64,000 bases of DNA from Eupeodes corollae (Eukaryota; Arthropoda; Insecta; Diptera; Syrphidae): positions 186,045,174-186,109,173 of the forward strand of contig NC_079147.1 of assembly GCF_945859685.1 (NCBI RefSeq), given 5' to 3'. Below, piece by piece: positions 14,301-23,299 of this stretch. The translations under genes were made by a program, and so were the position numbers. The number at the start of each line of letters is the position of its first letter. Position 1 is the stretch's first letter. Under the pieces are notes generated by a model. It did no database searches. It saw nothing but the letters and a program-made list of their open reading frames with translations, and was not told where the DNA came from.

Positions 14301-17300
14301 AACTTGCCAGTGTTTATTAAATTTTTGAAAATTGAATTTATAAAACGCTGAAACACAGCCGGAGCGTTTTTTAGCCCGAATGGCATCCTGAGGTATTCGA
14401 ACTGGCCAAATGGCGTTACAAATGACGTATATTTCACCGATTCCTCTGACATTCTCACATGGTGAAAAGCACTTTTTAAATCTAAAAGTGAAAAGTACCT
14501 TTTCCCGCGAAGTCTATCTAGGTGATCCTCTATTAAAGGGATCGGGAAATTATCTTTCAGCGTTATTTTATTTAACTGCCTGAAATCAACGCAGAGTCTA
14601 AATTCGTCGTTTTTCTTTTTGGCCAGTACTATTGGAGAAGCATATGGTGAATTGCTTTCCCGAATAACTTTGTTTTTGACTAAATCATCTAAAATTACTT
14701 GCAACTTTAACTTATGCGCGTATGGCAATCGCCTCGGACAACAATTGAAAACAATTTTCGTATCAGTTAATCTTATATTCATTTCAACATCTAATTTAGT
14801 ATTCAAAACTTTATCTTTGTTATCACCACTCTTGAGAATCAATTGTTTGATCTTAATTTTTTCTTCGAATGTCAAATTTTCATTAATGTTTAAGGAATCC
14901 GTCTCATCACGGCTATCATTATTATTGATATTAAGGATTTCAAAAACTTCGTTATTTAAATCTTCTTGTTTAAAATTATTTTTAAAAATACAATTCATTT
15001 CATCGTCAAATTTGAGTTTAATATTATTTTGTTGTAAAAATTCCCTACCTAACACAATAACATTGTTCATGCTGCTATCCTTAACTACATGCAAACACGA
15101 AAAAATATACACATCATTTAATTTTATCTTACAAAATACCTTACCGAATATGACAAGCTTGCTTTTGTTTATACCATAGAAGTTATGCTGAGAATCGTCT
15201 ATAGGTGTCATCAAGAAAGATGGGACATACTGCTGCTGTATGAAGTTGATAGGGCTTCCAGTGTCGATCAGCGTCATGGCGTCCATCTTGAAGCATATGG
15301 AAGCATTATTGTTTTGGAAGATGTACTCCATTACTCCAATAAAATTGTTCGAAAACATAGTTGATTGACTCTCCTCACACGGCTTCGTACTAACTACTGT
15401 CATAACGGTATTAGATTGCGGACAGTTTTTGGCCACGTGATCCTTCTTCCCGCAAATAAAGCACGATCCTCTTTCGCGCTTCGGCTTTGGGCAATATGTA
15501 GCAAAATGCCCTTTTTCGCAGCAATTGTAGCACTTCACGGATGGTTGGGGCTTCGCATCAGGTTTTATTGGTGGTGGTGGTGGTGGCAAGGCCTTTGCAT
15601 AATTGGATGTCGACGGTTGGAATTCAGTTTTGATTTTTTCGAATCTTCTTAATGTGTTCTTCAGTTCCGTTATTGTGTTGGCGGTTAGTAGTATTTGCTT
15701 GTTGTAGAAAGACTCAGGGATACCTTTTATAATATAGTGAATTAGGTCCTGTTCTTCTAGGTCCGCGGCTGAGGCAATTTCTTGCATTATGAGTATATAT
15801 TGTTGGAAGCTTTCCTCTCTTCGTTTTTTTCGCATTCGAAGAGCATTGTGGACATCCGTAGCGCTTTGATGTTGATTGAATTCAATCAGTAGGGCAGCTT
15901 TTAACTCACACCATGATCTGCAAGACGTCGACCTCAGGAAAAGCTTAGCGGTTCCTCGTAAGAGACGCTTTGCATAGACCAAGCATTCGGATTCGTTCAA
16001 ATTGAAAATTATTTTTGAATCGTCGAAATTCTTAATCCACCTTGAAACGGGGTAATTATCGTCGCCCGAAAATGTGGAAATCGAATCCTCGATGTCTCGG
16101 AACGAATACGTTGATCTGGGTTCATCTGATGGTTTATTCAGTTCCGTTAACTTCTTTTGTAATAAAATTATTTCTTCCTTACGTCTCACTGCTTCACGTA
16201 ATCGTTCGAGGTGCTCTGCTTCTCGCTGCTCGCCTTCGTCGTCGTCGGCGATGTCGTCGTCTACGCCATCACCATTTAAAGCATCAACAGGGAACAAATC
16301 CTCCAAACGGTTATCGTCCAGATTTTCAAGAGCTTCTTGCAACCTAACTCTTAGTGTTGCTTTAACTCCGGTTGTGGGCAAACCCAAGATGGTTAACTTT
16401 TCTTTTAAATTTTGCACTGATGCAATTTCAAGAAACGACTCGGAACGTGCTGCAGCCATGATTAGTTTTCAAAAAAACTTTTTACTAATAAAAATTCGAA
16501 ATTTAATGATTTTTCTTGAAAACCGCGTGGAATTTTTTTTTTAACCACTTCTGATTACTGTAATACACTTTCAATAAAACACAATAGGTGATGTTCACTG
16601 CTCGAGATCTTTATTACAATTGAATTTCTTATAAAGTTAAAATACATAAAACGACCGAGAATGATTTAAAAACGGGACTATACTTGTCATGCGATGCGAT
16701 GCAACAAATAATAATAACAGTTAGTTTTGTTTGAATAGAATATTATATACATAGAATACATTCTTTTCTTATATGCATGCATACATGCAAGAAGTTTTAT
16801 TTGAACAGGGTGTTAGATTTTGATCTCACAATTTTCAAAGTTCACATGCAAAACATGCAAAAATTGTTGATTTTGACATTCTTTCCTGTTTTTTGTTCAA
16901 TGTTGCCCTGCTTGCTTTTGTTTGTTGGCGATTACTTTGATTTTAGTGATCAAATGCAAAAGTACTTTGCATATTCTCAAACTCGCACCCACCCCAAATC
17001 CTATAGTGATCCCAAGCAGGGGGTTGCATACATATATACATACATACTTACATACCTAGCTGTTAGTTCACCGTGTTATAAATTCAAAAAAAAAAACTTG
17101 TTTTAGGCTCAAAAAATGAAATACAAAAAAAGTAGGGTTAAGTCCCCTTAATATTTGAAACATGTTCTATTGAGGCGCTTAACTGTAAAAAAAGCCACAA
17201 AAACATAACGGATGATATAGTTTTGTTTTGAGAGGTAATTTGTTTTGTCAATCAGTGCTTTTCACCAATTTTCAGCATTGACGTAAGAAAACTGAACGAA

Positions 17301-20300
17301 GGATGTGTTCTAAAATTTTAGTTTGTTATGGCGTAGTCACACTTTATAGATAAAAAAGTTGAATTATATTTTCGCTTGGATTTTCAAGTTTTTGAAATTC
17401 AACCATGTATTGAATCAGCTGTTCTGTCAGATTCCTACATACCCCAGAAATTCTTGGATATCTTAGGATTCCTTTTTTGACATCTTAGCTGTTATTTGAC
17501 GCGTAAAACACTAACAAAAAGGTATCCGGACACCCTATTTGTCTGAGATTGAACGCAGCCATTGAGTCGTAACCAAAAATACTCCATTTAACAAAATGGG
17601 AATCTTAGACTGACATTTCGGTTTGCCTACAAGCTAACTGTAGACTAAATGTGAGAAAGTGTGCATGAAATGATGCAAAAACCAAACACATTCTTCTTAT
17701 TTAGTGTTCAGGCCTATCAAAATGTTTCATTTTAGTCCTCAGGCACATCTAAATGCTTCATTTTGGGCTCCGTTCAAAAACGAAACAATCCTAACAGACA
17801 GAATATGAAGTGCTGACATGGTCTTAAATTGGAAGATTTGCATAGGTTTTTAATTTCAATCCAAATAAGTGTTTTTAATGTAATTAAGTTTAATACTTCT
17901 ATGATTGCAAAGATTTATTTCAATTAATCGTATAATAATATAGAAAAAAGCAAAGGGGTAAGCTCAGGTTTAAGGTTAGAAAGGAAGTGACTAAATATAA
18001 TTAGATGACAGAAAAATGAATGACAATCTGAAAAGGCAAACACTGCTGCCAACAAATTATTTAAAGGTGTTATTACATCAGTTAATGTATATTAAATAAA
18101 ATAAAATTGACCAAATACATATTTAACGATTTATTAGTGCTGTATTTTGTTTACTTACATTTTTTGCAAAAGCAACATGCGCTACAACTGGTTTAGTATA
18201 ATTGGAAATGGACAAAAGTGTAACTCAATACTTTGTAAAACAACAAAACAGACAATTTTGTCAGCTGTAGTTTGCGTAGAGTAGTACCATTGGCCTAAAG
18301 TCTTTTTACGGGTACTGCGAGGAATTGACAAATTCTCCAAGAGTAATTCCTGTCATGAAAAGTGCTTCTCAAATTTGCCGTTCGGATTCGGCTTAAAACT
18401 GTAGGTCCCTTTCATCCCTGACAACAGTACTCGCCCACAGAAATTGTTAAGAGTTTTCAGTCACTAGGACCTAGTTCTCAAACGGATTGTTGCGCCACCC
18501 TATTTATTTTTTATAATAGTTAGAGCATTTTGTTGGCGACGTTAGAAGTTCAGGTGGAGACAATAGGCGGGTGCCTCCGTATTTTTTTGTACAGACAATA
18601 CTACGAAAAGCATACTTGGGAAGTTCCATTGCCAACTTTAGCTAGTTCATACTCCTGAAATAGATTAGTATTTTCATCACTTAAGCAGTTCGCTAATTGC
18701 AAGACCAAATTTTAGTTTTGTTTGTTGCAGAAATATTCCTGAAAATATCTTTTTGAGGGACTATGTTAGAGTTAAAATTTCGTTTGTAGTTAAATTTTGG
18801 AATACAAATTTGAGGGAACCATGCTTTAAAAATAGGTTGCTTTGTGTAAAGCATCTTAAAGGGATGAATGAAAATTATATTTTGCGTTAAACTGTGGGAA
18901 TTCACTAAAAGAACGTCTGTACGTCAACAATAAACATTCATGTCGATTACATGATCTATTGAATGAGTTGTGCATGGATTCAGAACGATTTTAAGACGTT
19001 TTAATTTTGTAGAATATGTAAAAATTTGCATTTTATTTGCTCTGCATTTATTCAACAGGTTCGCTATAATTGTTCTGATTTTTATTTAAACATTGGTGTT
19101 CCTTGGATGCATAGTTTTTTTTTTATAGCAAATACATGTATGCTTCCATCAATCAAGAATGTTATGGATAAGGTATTTTTCGATTATAACTTTTTTTTAA
19201 TTTAATATTTATTAATCAAAATTTAATGGAAAAATAGTGGCAAGGTTAAATCATTAAACAAAAAACTATAAATATACTTGGACTAATTAAATAGATACAA
19301 ATTTTAATTACTTGCAAAAAATATTTGGGTCGTTCATTAACGAAAATTTATTAGAATCCAATAAATCGCACCCTTAACTTGATAGTTCTTCGAACGCATC
19401 TTTGATACAATAATCCGAGGTTAATTATGAAATTTAAATAATTTCGTAGTGATTGCTGTAAATGAGTGAATTAATTATATTAGACTGATGTTGAACTTGC
19501 TTTTTCAAGAAAAAAATGTACATTGGTTCGCTATCAACAAAATGACTGCAAGTTTAATGCTTAAAACTGACTTTTTCATCGAAAAAACTACAAAGAAAAA
19601 ACTTTTTAGCCTCCCCATATTGTGTTTGCTTTGCAAAGCCCAGGGCATCGTGTTTTTTTGTTTGTTTTCACATCTATTTATGGACTAACTGTTAAAATTA
19701 CAAATACAACAATGACGGGCCCTACAGTTTTAAGCCGAATCCAAACGGCTTATTTCAGAAAGCACTTTTCATGACAAGAATTACTCTTGGAAGATTTTTT
19801 AATTCCTCGGTAGAAGCAGTACCTGTAATAAAAGCACATTCATGGATTCAACCCAAGACCTGTGGCATGACGATAGTCCAACACACTACCTATCATTCCA
19901 CGGGTACGTGAACTAATTAAAAGCGCTGGCAACATTAGTATAAGAAAAATACTGCATTTTGTATAGTGTCGTAGAAAGCTCTAATATCTCTCCTAAGCAA
20001 ATGCTTTTTTGACTCAGCAACATAAGGTCCCTCAGCGGTCTAATTTTGGTAACCCAGGTACTTATAAATGTCCATACACTTACACGACAAAAATAAATGT
20101 TTTCTCCTATTTTATATTTCTATACAATTTTGTTGCGGCTCCGTGGCAACTGTAATATGACTTCTTTATAAAAAAAAAACCAAAAGTATCTCGGCACGCA
20201 TTGAATAAAAGATAAAGATACGAAAATTTAAATCATACTTCTTATTTTGTATTACAACGCTGTATTTTTTGTTTATTTTCCAAAAGGTTAGTGGCTTACA

Positions 20301-22122
20301 TACAAAGCGCACGCGCAGATCCATAAATAGTTAGAGCATAATCTACGCACGAACCCCTTCCCTTCTTGTTCTTATTTCATTTAGCTAAGAATTTAGAAAA
20401 TAAATTAATTATAATGTATGCCTAATATTTTGTTAATATATCCTTTTAAAATTTTCCATTGTATTAAGTTAAAATTAGTTCTTTCTTTCCGAAAAGTGTT
20501 CAGTTAATCAACTTTCAAATATAAAAACGGGACAACTGCATTTCGTTTTGTGACAATTTTTTCACTATACTATAATATTGAAGCCCATAAAAACATGGTT
20601 GATATTTAAAAGCAAGACATCGCTGGAAAACAATAATTTTTTTCATCAGTTATTTTAGTAACTCACCTGCAATTTAGTTAATTTCTCCCCGGCAGCATTT
20701 TTCAATGACTTATGAAACTGAGATACTTTATGACTATGTTGACTTGTTATTGTGGGCACTTGCATATCCTTCAAATCACCATAATAATTTGAAAAATTGC
20801 GATTCTGCGAAAATTTTAAACACACAAAAAAAGACAAAACAAACACACAAATTTTAGAAATTATTTCATAAAATAAATTTAAAGCTAATTTAAATGACAG
20901 AGAGAGACAAAGTGAATGAAATTGAAGAAGAATTTGTGTGCCTGTTGTTGTTTTATTTTGTTTTCATTTTTCGTTTTGCAAGAAATTGCGAAATCAAACG
21001 CCCACATTTACGAAATAGATATAAAAAAAAACAAACTATGTCATCGGGAGAATCAGACTCAGGACAGCCCACACAACCCCCCCTCTAACTAAACAACTAA
21101 ACAGGCAAACAAAACCTTGTAAATAGCAAATGTTTGTTGGTAATAAATTAAAACTTACCTCATCGTCTAATCCGGTTCTGAATGAGTCATTTATTTGGGC
21201 ATTATCAAGCGGATTCTCCTGAAGACGTTGCCACATCTTTCCGGCTGCAAAGCGTTTAGCGATTTTCTTACTTTTGCCTTTACCCATCTCTCGGAAATTG
21301 AGAATGGTACACGCGATGGTGAAGAGACGCTCGTGAGGCAAGCCAACTTCCATCTCAGTTTCATAGGTTGGTGGTGGCCAGCGACGGGACATACACATCT
21401 CTTGCAGCCAACCGATTGGATTGCCCATAACTTTCTCAGTATAGGATCCCTTTGACCTAGAGAAGAAAATAATTTAAAACTTTGATGAATTTCAAACTGG
21501 GATGCAAGACTTACTCTACTCCAGTTCCTCCACAATTAGAATTAGCATCGACATCGTTAGCTTGACTCTCGGGCAATTGAACACCGGTGAGTTTGTCAAT
21601 CAATGCACGAGCTGCAGAGTGCTTGGCTTCCTTCTTAGAGCGTCCCGCGCCCATTGCAGTGAATGGAACCTCCTTGTCGTTGAAGGAGACACGATAGCGA
21701 AAAGTAGGCTCATGAATTGCGCCTTCCATTTGAATCAGTTCATAGCTTGGAGTGATTCCACGTCTACTCAGCAACTCCTGCAGAATCGACACCGGAGTTT
21801 TCATAGCCAAATTATTTGAATCGTGCAACTTCAACGATTCCTCAATAGTCATCTTATCCATACTCGCTATAACCTCCGCGGTTTTATCCTTCTTATTAAA
21901 TTTTGCCCCACCATGAACTTGCTGCTTGGGTGGTTGTGCCGAGCCTTGAATTGAATGCGGACCAGATTGATGGGATAAATGTAACTGATCGATATTATCC
22001 CCGGCTACGGGTAATCCCTTCCCGCCAACTATCGGCTGTGGGGCAGTTCCATTTTGATTTTGATACAAACGACGCGGAGCATAGCCGCTGTTTGGTTGTG
22101 GGGGATGTTCACAGTTGGCCAT
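8327..22122 (-). CDS. loqs: Loquacious, dsRNA-binding partner of Dicer, four exons
   Basis: Cytoplasmic dsRNA-binding protein that partners Dicer-1 in miRNA (and Dicer-2 in siRNA) processing. Exons on the minus strand: 22122-21515, 21456-21159, 20804-20667 and 8575-8327, all with GT-AG borders and preserved frame; the full form is 430 aa. dsRBD1 is about residues 107-178 (MKTPVSILQELLSRRG ... GRSKKEAKHSAARAL), dsRBD2 about 213-283 (NPIGWLQEMCM ... GKGKSKKIAKR), and the degenerate third domain about 345-428 (FEVTYVDIEEKT ... AQRHAAQNALEYL). Exon 3 is exactly 46 codons and phase 0 on both sides, which matches the 46-residue difference I recall between Drosophila Loqs-PB and Loqs-PA, so skipping it gives a PA-like 384-aa form. 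The start is the ATG at 22122, the first Met of an open N-terminus with no domain. Intron 1 is 58 bp, intron 2 354 bp, intron 3 about 12.1 kb and full of mobile DNA. Confidence 0.94.
8576..8854. other. loqs intron 3, proximal segment
   Basis: Intron sequence just upstream of the last loqs exon on the minus strand. The 3' splice site is tttcag at 8576-8581 (minus strand). Nothing else recognised. Confidence 0.6.
8855..10221 (+). mobile_element. Tc1/mariner-type element, catalytic domain lost
   Basis: A 1,367-bp element between TA dinucleotides (8853-8854 and 10222-10223) with perfect 35-bp terminal inverted repeats starting ACTATAGTCTGTCCGATAAA. It encodes the N-terminal part of a transposase on the + strand, then about 200 bp without coding sense before the right end. 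It lies in loqs intron 3, in the opposite orientation to loqs. Perfect TIRs suggest a fairly recent or mobilised non-autonomous copy. Confidence 0.8.
9532..9822 (+). pseudogene. Transposase N-terminal fragment (helix-turn-helix)
   Basis: 96 codons starting MASTSTGSKDLSADKKKEIV, with a helix-turn-helix-like region around VVDIFSVSERKVYRLLKEN. The frame shifts at a run of ten T (9811-9820). After it, the next frame (from 9821 to about 9981) continues with a stretch containing LPTLDKILNEVKLNVNINK and FASRQRKSVLLERN, typical of the second HTH and linker of Tc1/mariner-superfamily transposases. No DDE/D catalytic segment follows, so the protein cannot be active. A start at 9532 is chosen because it opens the recognisable domain; the upstream in-frame codons are low-complexity. 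Confidence 0.6.
10224..11688. other. loqs intron 3 between two mobile elements
   Basis: AT-rich intron sequence between the Tc1/mariner-type element and the gypsy element. No open frame with recognisable content and no clear repeat structure was seen. Confidence 0.5.
11693..11964 (-). repeat. 3' LTR of the gypsy-type element
   Basis: 272 bp, matching 16559-16830 with no difference that I could see. On the + strand it starts TGTAATACACTTTC and ends GATCTCACA, giving the usual TG...CA borders. It contains gatgcgatgcgatg-type short repeats. Confidence 0.9.
12252..13067 (-). pseudogene. Integrase catalytic core of the gypsy-type element, split off by a frameshift
   Basis: 271 codons carrying the DDE core of the integrase: LIIDGFTKF (first Asp), IISDRGSCFTS (second Asp) and SPQSNGQVERINR (Glu), followed by a C-terminal GPF-type segment (KYKGPFEIIKVLQNDRYLI). 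It belongs to the same polyprotein as the upstream frame and overlaps it by about 40 bp in a different frame. The stop is 290 bp before the 3' LTR. The ATG at 13067 is only the first Met in the shifted frame, not a real start. The break could be a true mutation or a sequencing error. Confidence 0.82.
13025..16459 (-). CDS. Gag-Pol polyprotein of the gypsy-type element (to the integrase zinc domain)
   Basis: 1,144 codons in one frame. The N-terminus (about residues 15-45, LKEKLTILGLPTTGVKATLR) fits a SAP-like helix-loop-helix. An acidic stretch and coiled-coil-like segment follow, then a retrotransposon Gag domain (about 120-270) and a proline run. Two CCHC zinc knuckles lie at about 310-323 and 331-345, and the aspartic protease motif LIDTGSPI is near 397-404. 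Reverse transcriptase has YLDD at about 722, RNase H runs from HCDASSLGFG (about 869) to HVDALSR (about 980), and the integrase HHCC zinc domain is at about 1055-1100. The last roughly 18 residues are out of frame: a one-base shift near 13090-13105 cuts off the integrase catalytic core, which continues in the next frame. Gag and Pol appear fused without a programmed frameshift between them. Confidence 0.88.
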   Translation of the reverse strand: MAAARSESFLEIASVQNLKEKLTILGLPTTGVKATLRVRLQEALENLDDNRLEDLFPVDALNGDGVDDDIADDDEGEQREAEHLERLREAVRRKEEIILLQKKLTELNKPSDEPRSTYSFRDIEDSISTFSGDDNYPVSRWIKNFDDSKIIFNLNESECLVYAKRLLRGTAKLFLRSTSCRSWCELKAALLIEFNQHQSATDVHNALRMRKKRREESFQQYILIMQEIASAADLEEQDLIHYIIKGIPESFYNKQILLTANTITELKNTLRRFEKIKTEFQPSTSNYAKALPPPPPPIKPDAKPQPSVKCYNCCEKGHFATYCPKPKRERGSCFICGKKDHVAKNCPQSNTVMTVVSTKPCEESQSTMFSNNFIGVMEYIFQNNNASICFKMDAMTLIDTGSPINFIQQQYVPSFLMTPIDDSQHNFYGINKSKLVIFGKVFCKIKLNDVYIFSCLHVVKDSSMNNVIVLGREFLQQNNIKLKFDDEMNCIFKNNFKQEDLNNEVFEILNINNNDSRDETDSLNINENLTFEEKIKIKQLILKSGDNKDKVLNTKLDVEMNIRLTDTKIVFNCCPRRLPYAHKLKLQVILDDLVKNKVIRESNSPYASPIVLAKKKNDEFRLCVDFRQLNKITLKDNFPIPLIEDHLDRLRGKRYFSLLDLKSAFHHVRMSEESVKYTSFVTPFGQFEYLRMPFGLKNAPAVFQRFINSIFKNLINTGKLLVYLDDLLIATETKEEHFHILKEVMDIVSEYELQLRIDKCLFLFEKIKYLGYEITADGIGPNSDGLKAVAEFPLPTNAKRMHSFLGLCSYFRKFIQDFSIFSKPLYDLLKSDAPFVLGEKELQIFENLKQKLLNAPILSIYSASAETELHCDASSLGFGAVLLQRQKDKLLHPIFFFSKRATLQEAKYHSYELETLAIIYALRRFRIYLSGIKFKIITDCKSLTLTLNKKLLNPRISRWALELQDYDYVVEHRDGKKMQHVDALSRNHNILVLERDSFEHALAASQQRDPTIRRLAEMLERRESSTYDLINRLVYRKVDNKVCFYVPSQMERDVIQTHHDSLCHVGVEKCYNYLKKSYWFPGMKMKIKNYIKNCLKCIHFSAPTGKKEGVLHPIPKGDKPFQPFILTTMVRCLAALKARKNTSF
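16559..16830 (-). repeat. 5' LTR of the gypsy-type element
   Basis: Partner of the LTR at 11693-11964 and apparently identical to it. It lies upstream of the gag start (16459) on the minus strand, with about 100 bp of leader between them. It should hold the element's promoter. Confidence 0.9.
16831..18304. other. loqs intron 3, with a motif shared with the 39-kb palindrome
   Basis: Intron DNA. At 16981-17030 a CGCACCCACCCCAAATCCTA phrase followed by CCCAAGCAGGGGG is repeated almost exactly in the loop of the palindromic element at about 39010-39065. It is followed by a TACATACATAC-type microsatellite (17025-17055). The remainder shows no gene. Confidence 0.5.
18305..18520 (+). repeat. SINE family copy 1 (body and 3' part)
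   Basis: About 215 bp sharing with four other places the phrases GGAATTGACAAATTCTCC, GTAATTCCTGTCATGAAAAG, CTTAAAACTGTAGGTCCC and TTGCGCCACC. The tRNA-like head seen in the copies near 23.3, 39.8 and 19.9 kb is not clear here, so this copy is 5'-truncated. Located in loqs intron 3. Confidence 0.65.
18521..19709. other. loqs intron 3, no feature
   Basis: AT-rich intron DNA between two SINE copies. The 66-codon open frame at 19488-19688 has no recognisable motif. Nothing else seen. Confidence 0.45.
19710..19902 (-). repeat. SINE family copy 2 with tRNA-like head
   Basis: Reverse-strand copy. Its head reads ATAGGTAGTGTGTTGGACTA (A-box-like) and, some 30 bp later, GGGTTGAATCC (B-box-like), as in RNA polymerase III promoters of tRNA-derived SINEs. 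The body carries the same GGAATT, AGTAATTCTTGTCATGAAAA and CGGCTTAAAACTGTAGG phrases as the other copies. It is 3'-truncated after the CTGTAGG phrase. Confidence 0.65.
19920..20370. repeat. Dispersed repeat, copy A (partner at 61.5 kb)
   Basis: Shares a collinear series of blocks with 61482-62040: TCTCCTAAGC, CAGCAACATA, GTCTAATTTT, GCGGCTCCGT and an AAAGTATCT-GG block, then a CGCG-AGATC-ACAAATAGT-type block ending in a GAAC-CC-TTC phrase. Divergence is high. The class is unknown: no coding potential, and no clear terminal repeats. Confidence 0.5.
20952..21158 (-). promoter_or_regulatory. Possible intron-retention isoform end (Loqs-PD-like) in loqs intron 2
   Basis: Reading through the exon 2 donor at 21158 adds an open, largely hydrophobic tail of 40 codons (VSFNLLPTNICYLQGF...) ending at a stop at 21036-21038. 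A minus-strand AATAAA follows at 20957-20952, still inside the intron. Drosophila makes Loqs-PD, which lacks the third dsRBD, by ending transcripts in this intron with a short unique tail. Only the first two residues here resemble what I recall of that tail, so the isoform is possible but unproven. Confidence 0.3.
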
Positions 22123-23299
22123 ATTGCAACAATTCCACTACTTACTTAAATGTCGCATAATCCAAGGACATAAGAGGGTAGGAAGGACGGAAGTACACGT
22201 ACAATTAAGTGAAATGAACAAGAAAATCAATTGAAGGACTTTAATTGAAAAATCGATAAATTAAAAAAAGAGACATACACACGCAACGCATATTCATAGA
22301 AAATTAATTTTCTTTTTAGATTAACAACATAGACACAATATTACTTACTTACTTTATTATTAATTTTATAAAAAAGTTTGTTTAAATTGCAATTTCTTTT
22401 TATATTTCTCTGCTCTGCAGATTAAAGTAAAGAGAAATTAACAAATCCACAGGGAAATGCGCTTGGACTTTTCACTTTTCTATGAGAAATTAGAATGAGG
22501 AGAAGTGAAAATTAATTTCCTCCAAACCAAACCAATTTGACAGCTAAAAGTATAATTGTAATAGATGAGTGGTTTGACAATTTGATTTGTTTTTGGGTGT
22601 AAGCACATTAAGTTTGTTTAGTAGCCTGGAATTTCTGCTATAATCTTTTTTGTCAATAAAATTGTTGTATTGTAATAAACCGCTAAAATACGATTAGGCA
22701 TTGTCTCAATTTGAGTGTATATTAATAACTAATATAAACGCGCATTTTGCTAATTAGCTTTATATTACATTACCTACAACCATACGCTGTCAAAATGACA
22801 GCATTGGAGTGACATTAAAGTAATATTTCTAAAAATAAACAAAACTAAAATATTTATTTTAACAGAATTTAGTTAAATGAATTAAGACCGTTGAATTTTA
22901 AGGTGAATTTCTAAACAACAATACTATTAAAATGATTATTAGTATGGCGAAATAATAAGAGCACAACTAATTATTTAAGCAAGCTTTAAATAATGTGTGA
23001 ACTTAAATGCCCAATTTTTAAAGCTTCGAAGGGATAACAAAATAAACTTAGTTTTTACAGTTTTCATTTATCTCTGTTTCAATGTTTCCTATGCTATTTT
23101 CTATGATAAAATTTATCATTTCTTGGATGCATAGATTCTGAACTCAGTACTAGGTTGTAGTGCTTTTGACACAAATTTGGTCCGAAATTCTGAATTTCAT
23201 ATGATGAAATAGGTTGGCTTATCCGAAAAGATCTGCGACTTCAAAAAAGAAAAAAAACAGAAGAAAAGATTTTATCATTGCAATTTTATGAATGTATGT
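22123..23299. other. Region upstream of loqs (5' UTR/promoter side)
   Basis: Directly upstream of the loqs start codon on the minus strand, so it should hold the 5' UTR and promoter, but no core element can be assigned with confidence. No other gene or mobile element was seen. Confidence 0.4.

Larger units (their letters stand above)
11693..16830 (-). mobile_element. Gypsy-type (Ty3) LTR retrotransposon, recent insertion
   Basis: Complete 5.1-kb element on the minus strand: two 272-bp LTRs that read as identical, a 4-bp target duplication ATTT (11689-11692 and 16831-16834), one gag-pol frame in between and no envelope gene. Just inside the 5' LTR (16558 downward on the minus strand) is a segment containing TCAGAAGTGG that could be the tRNA primer site. 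The element sits antisense to nothing: it has the same orientation as loqs and lies in its large intron. Domain order is gag, protease, RT, RNase H, integrase, which defines the Ty3/gypsy group. Identical LTRs mean the insertion is young. Confidence 0.9.

Noticed and set aside
14619..15179. 186-codon + strand frame
   Set aside because: Antisense shadow inside the gypsy-type gag-pol, with no recognisable motif.
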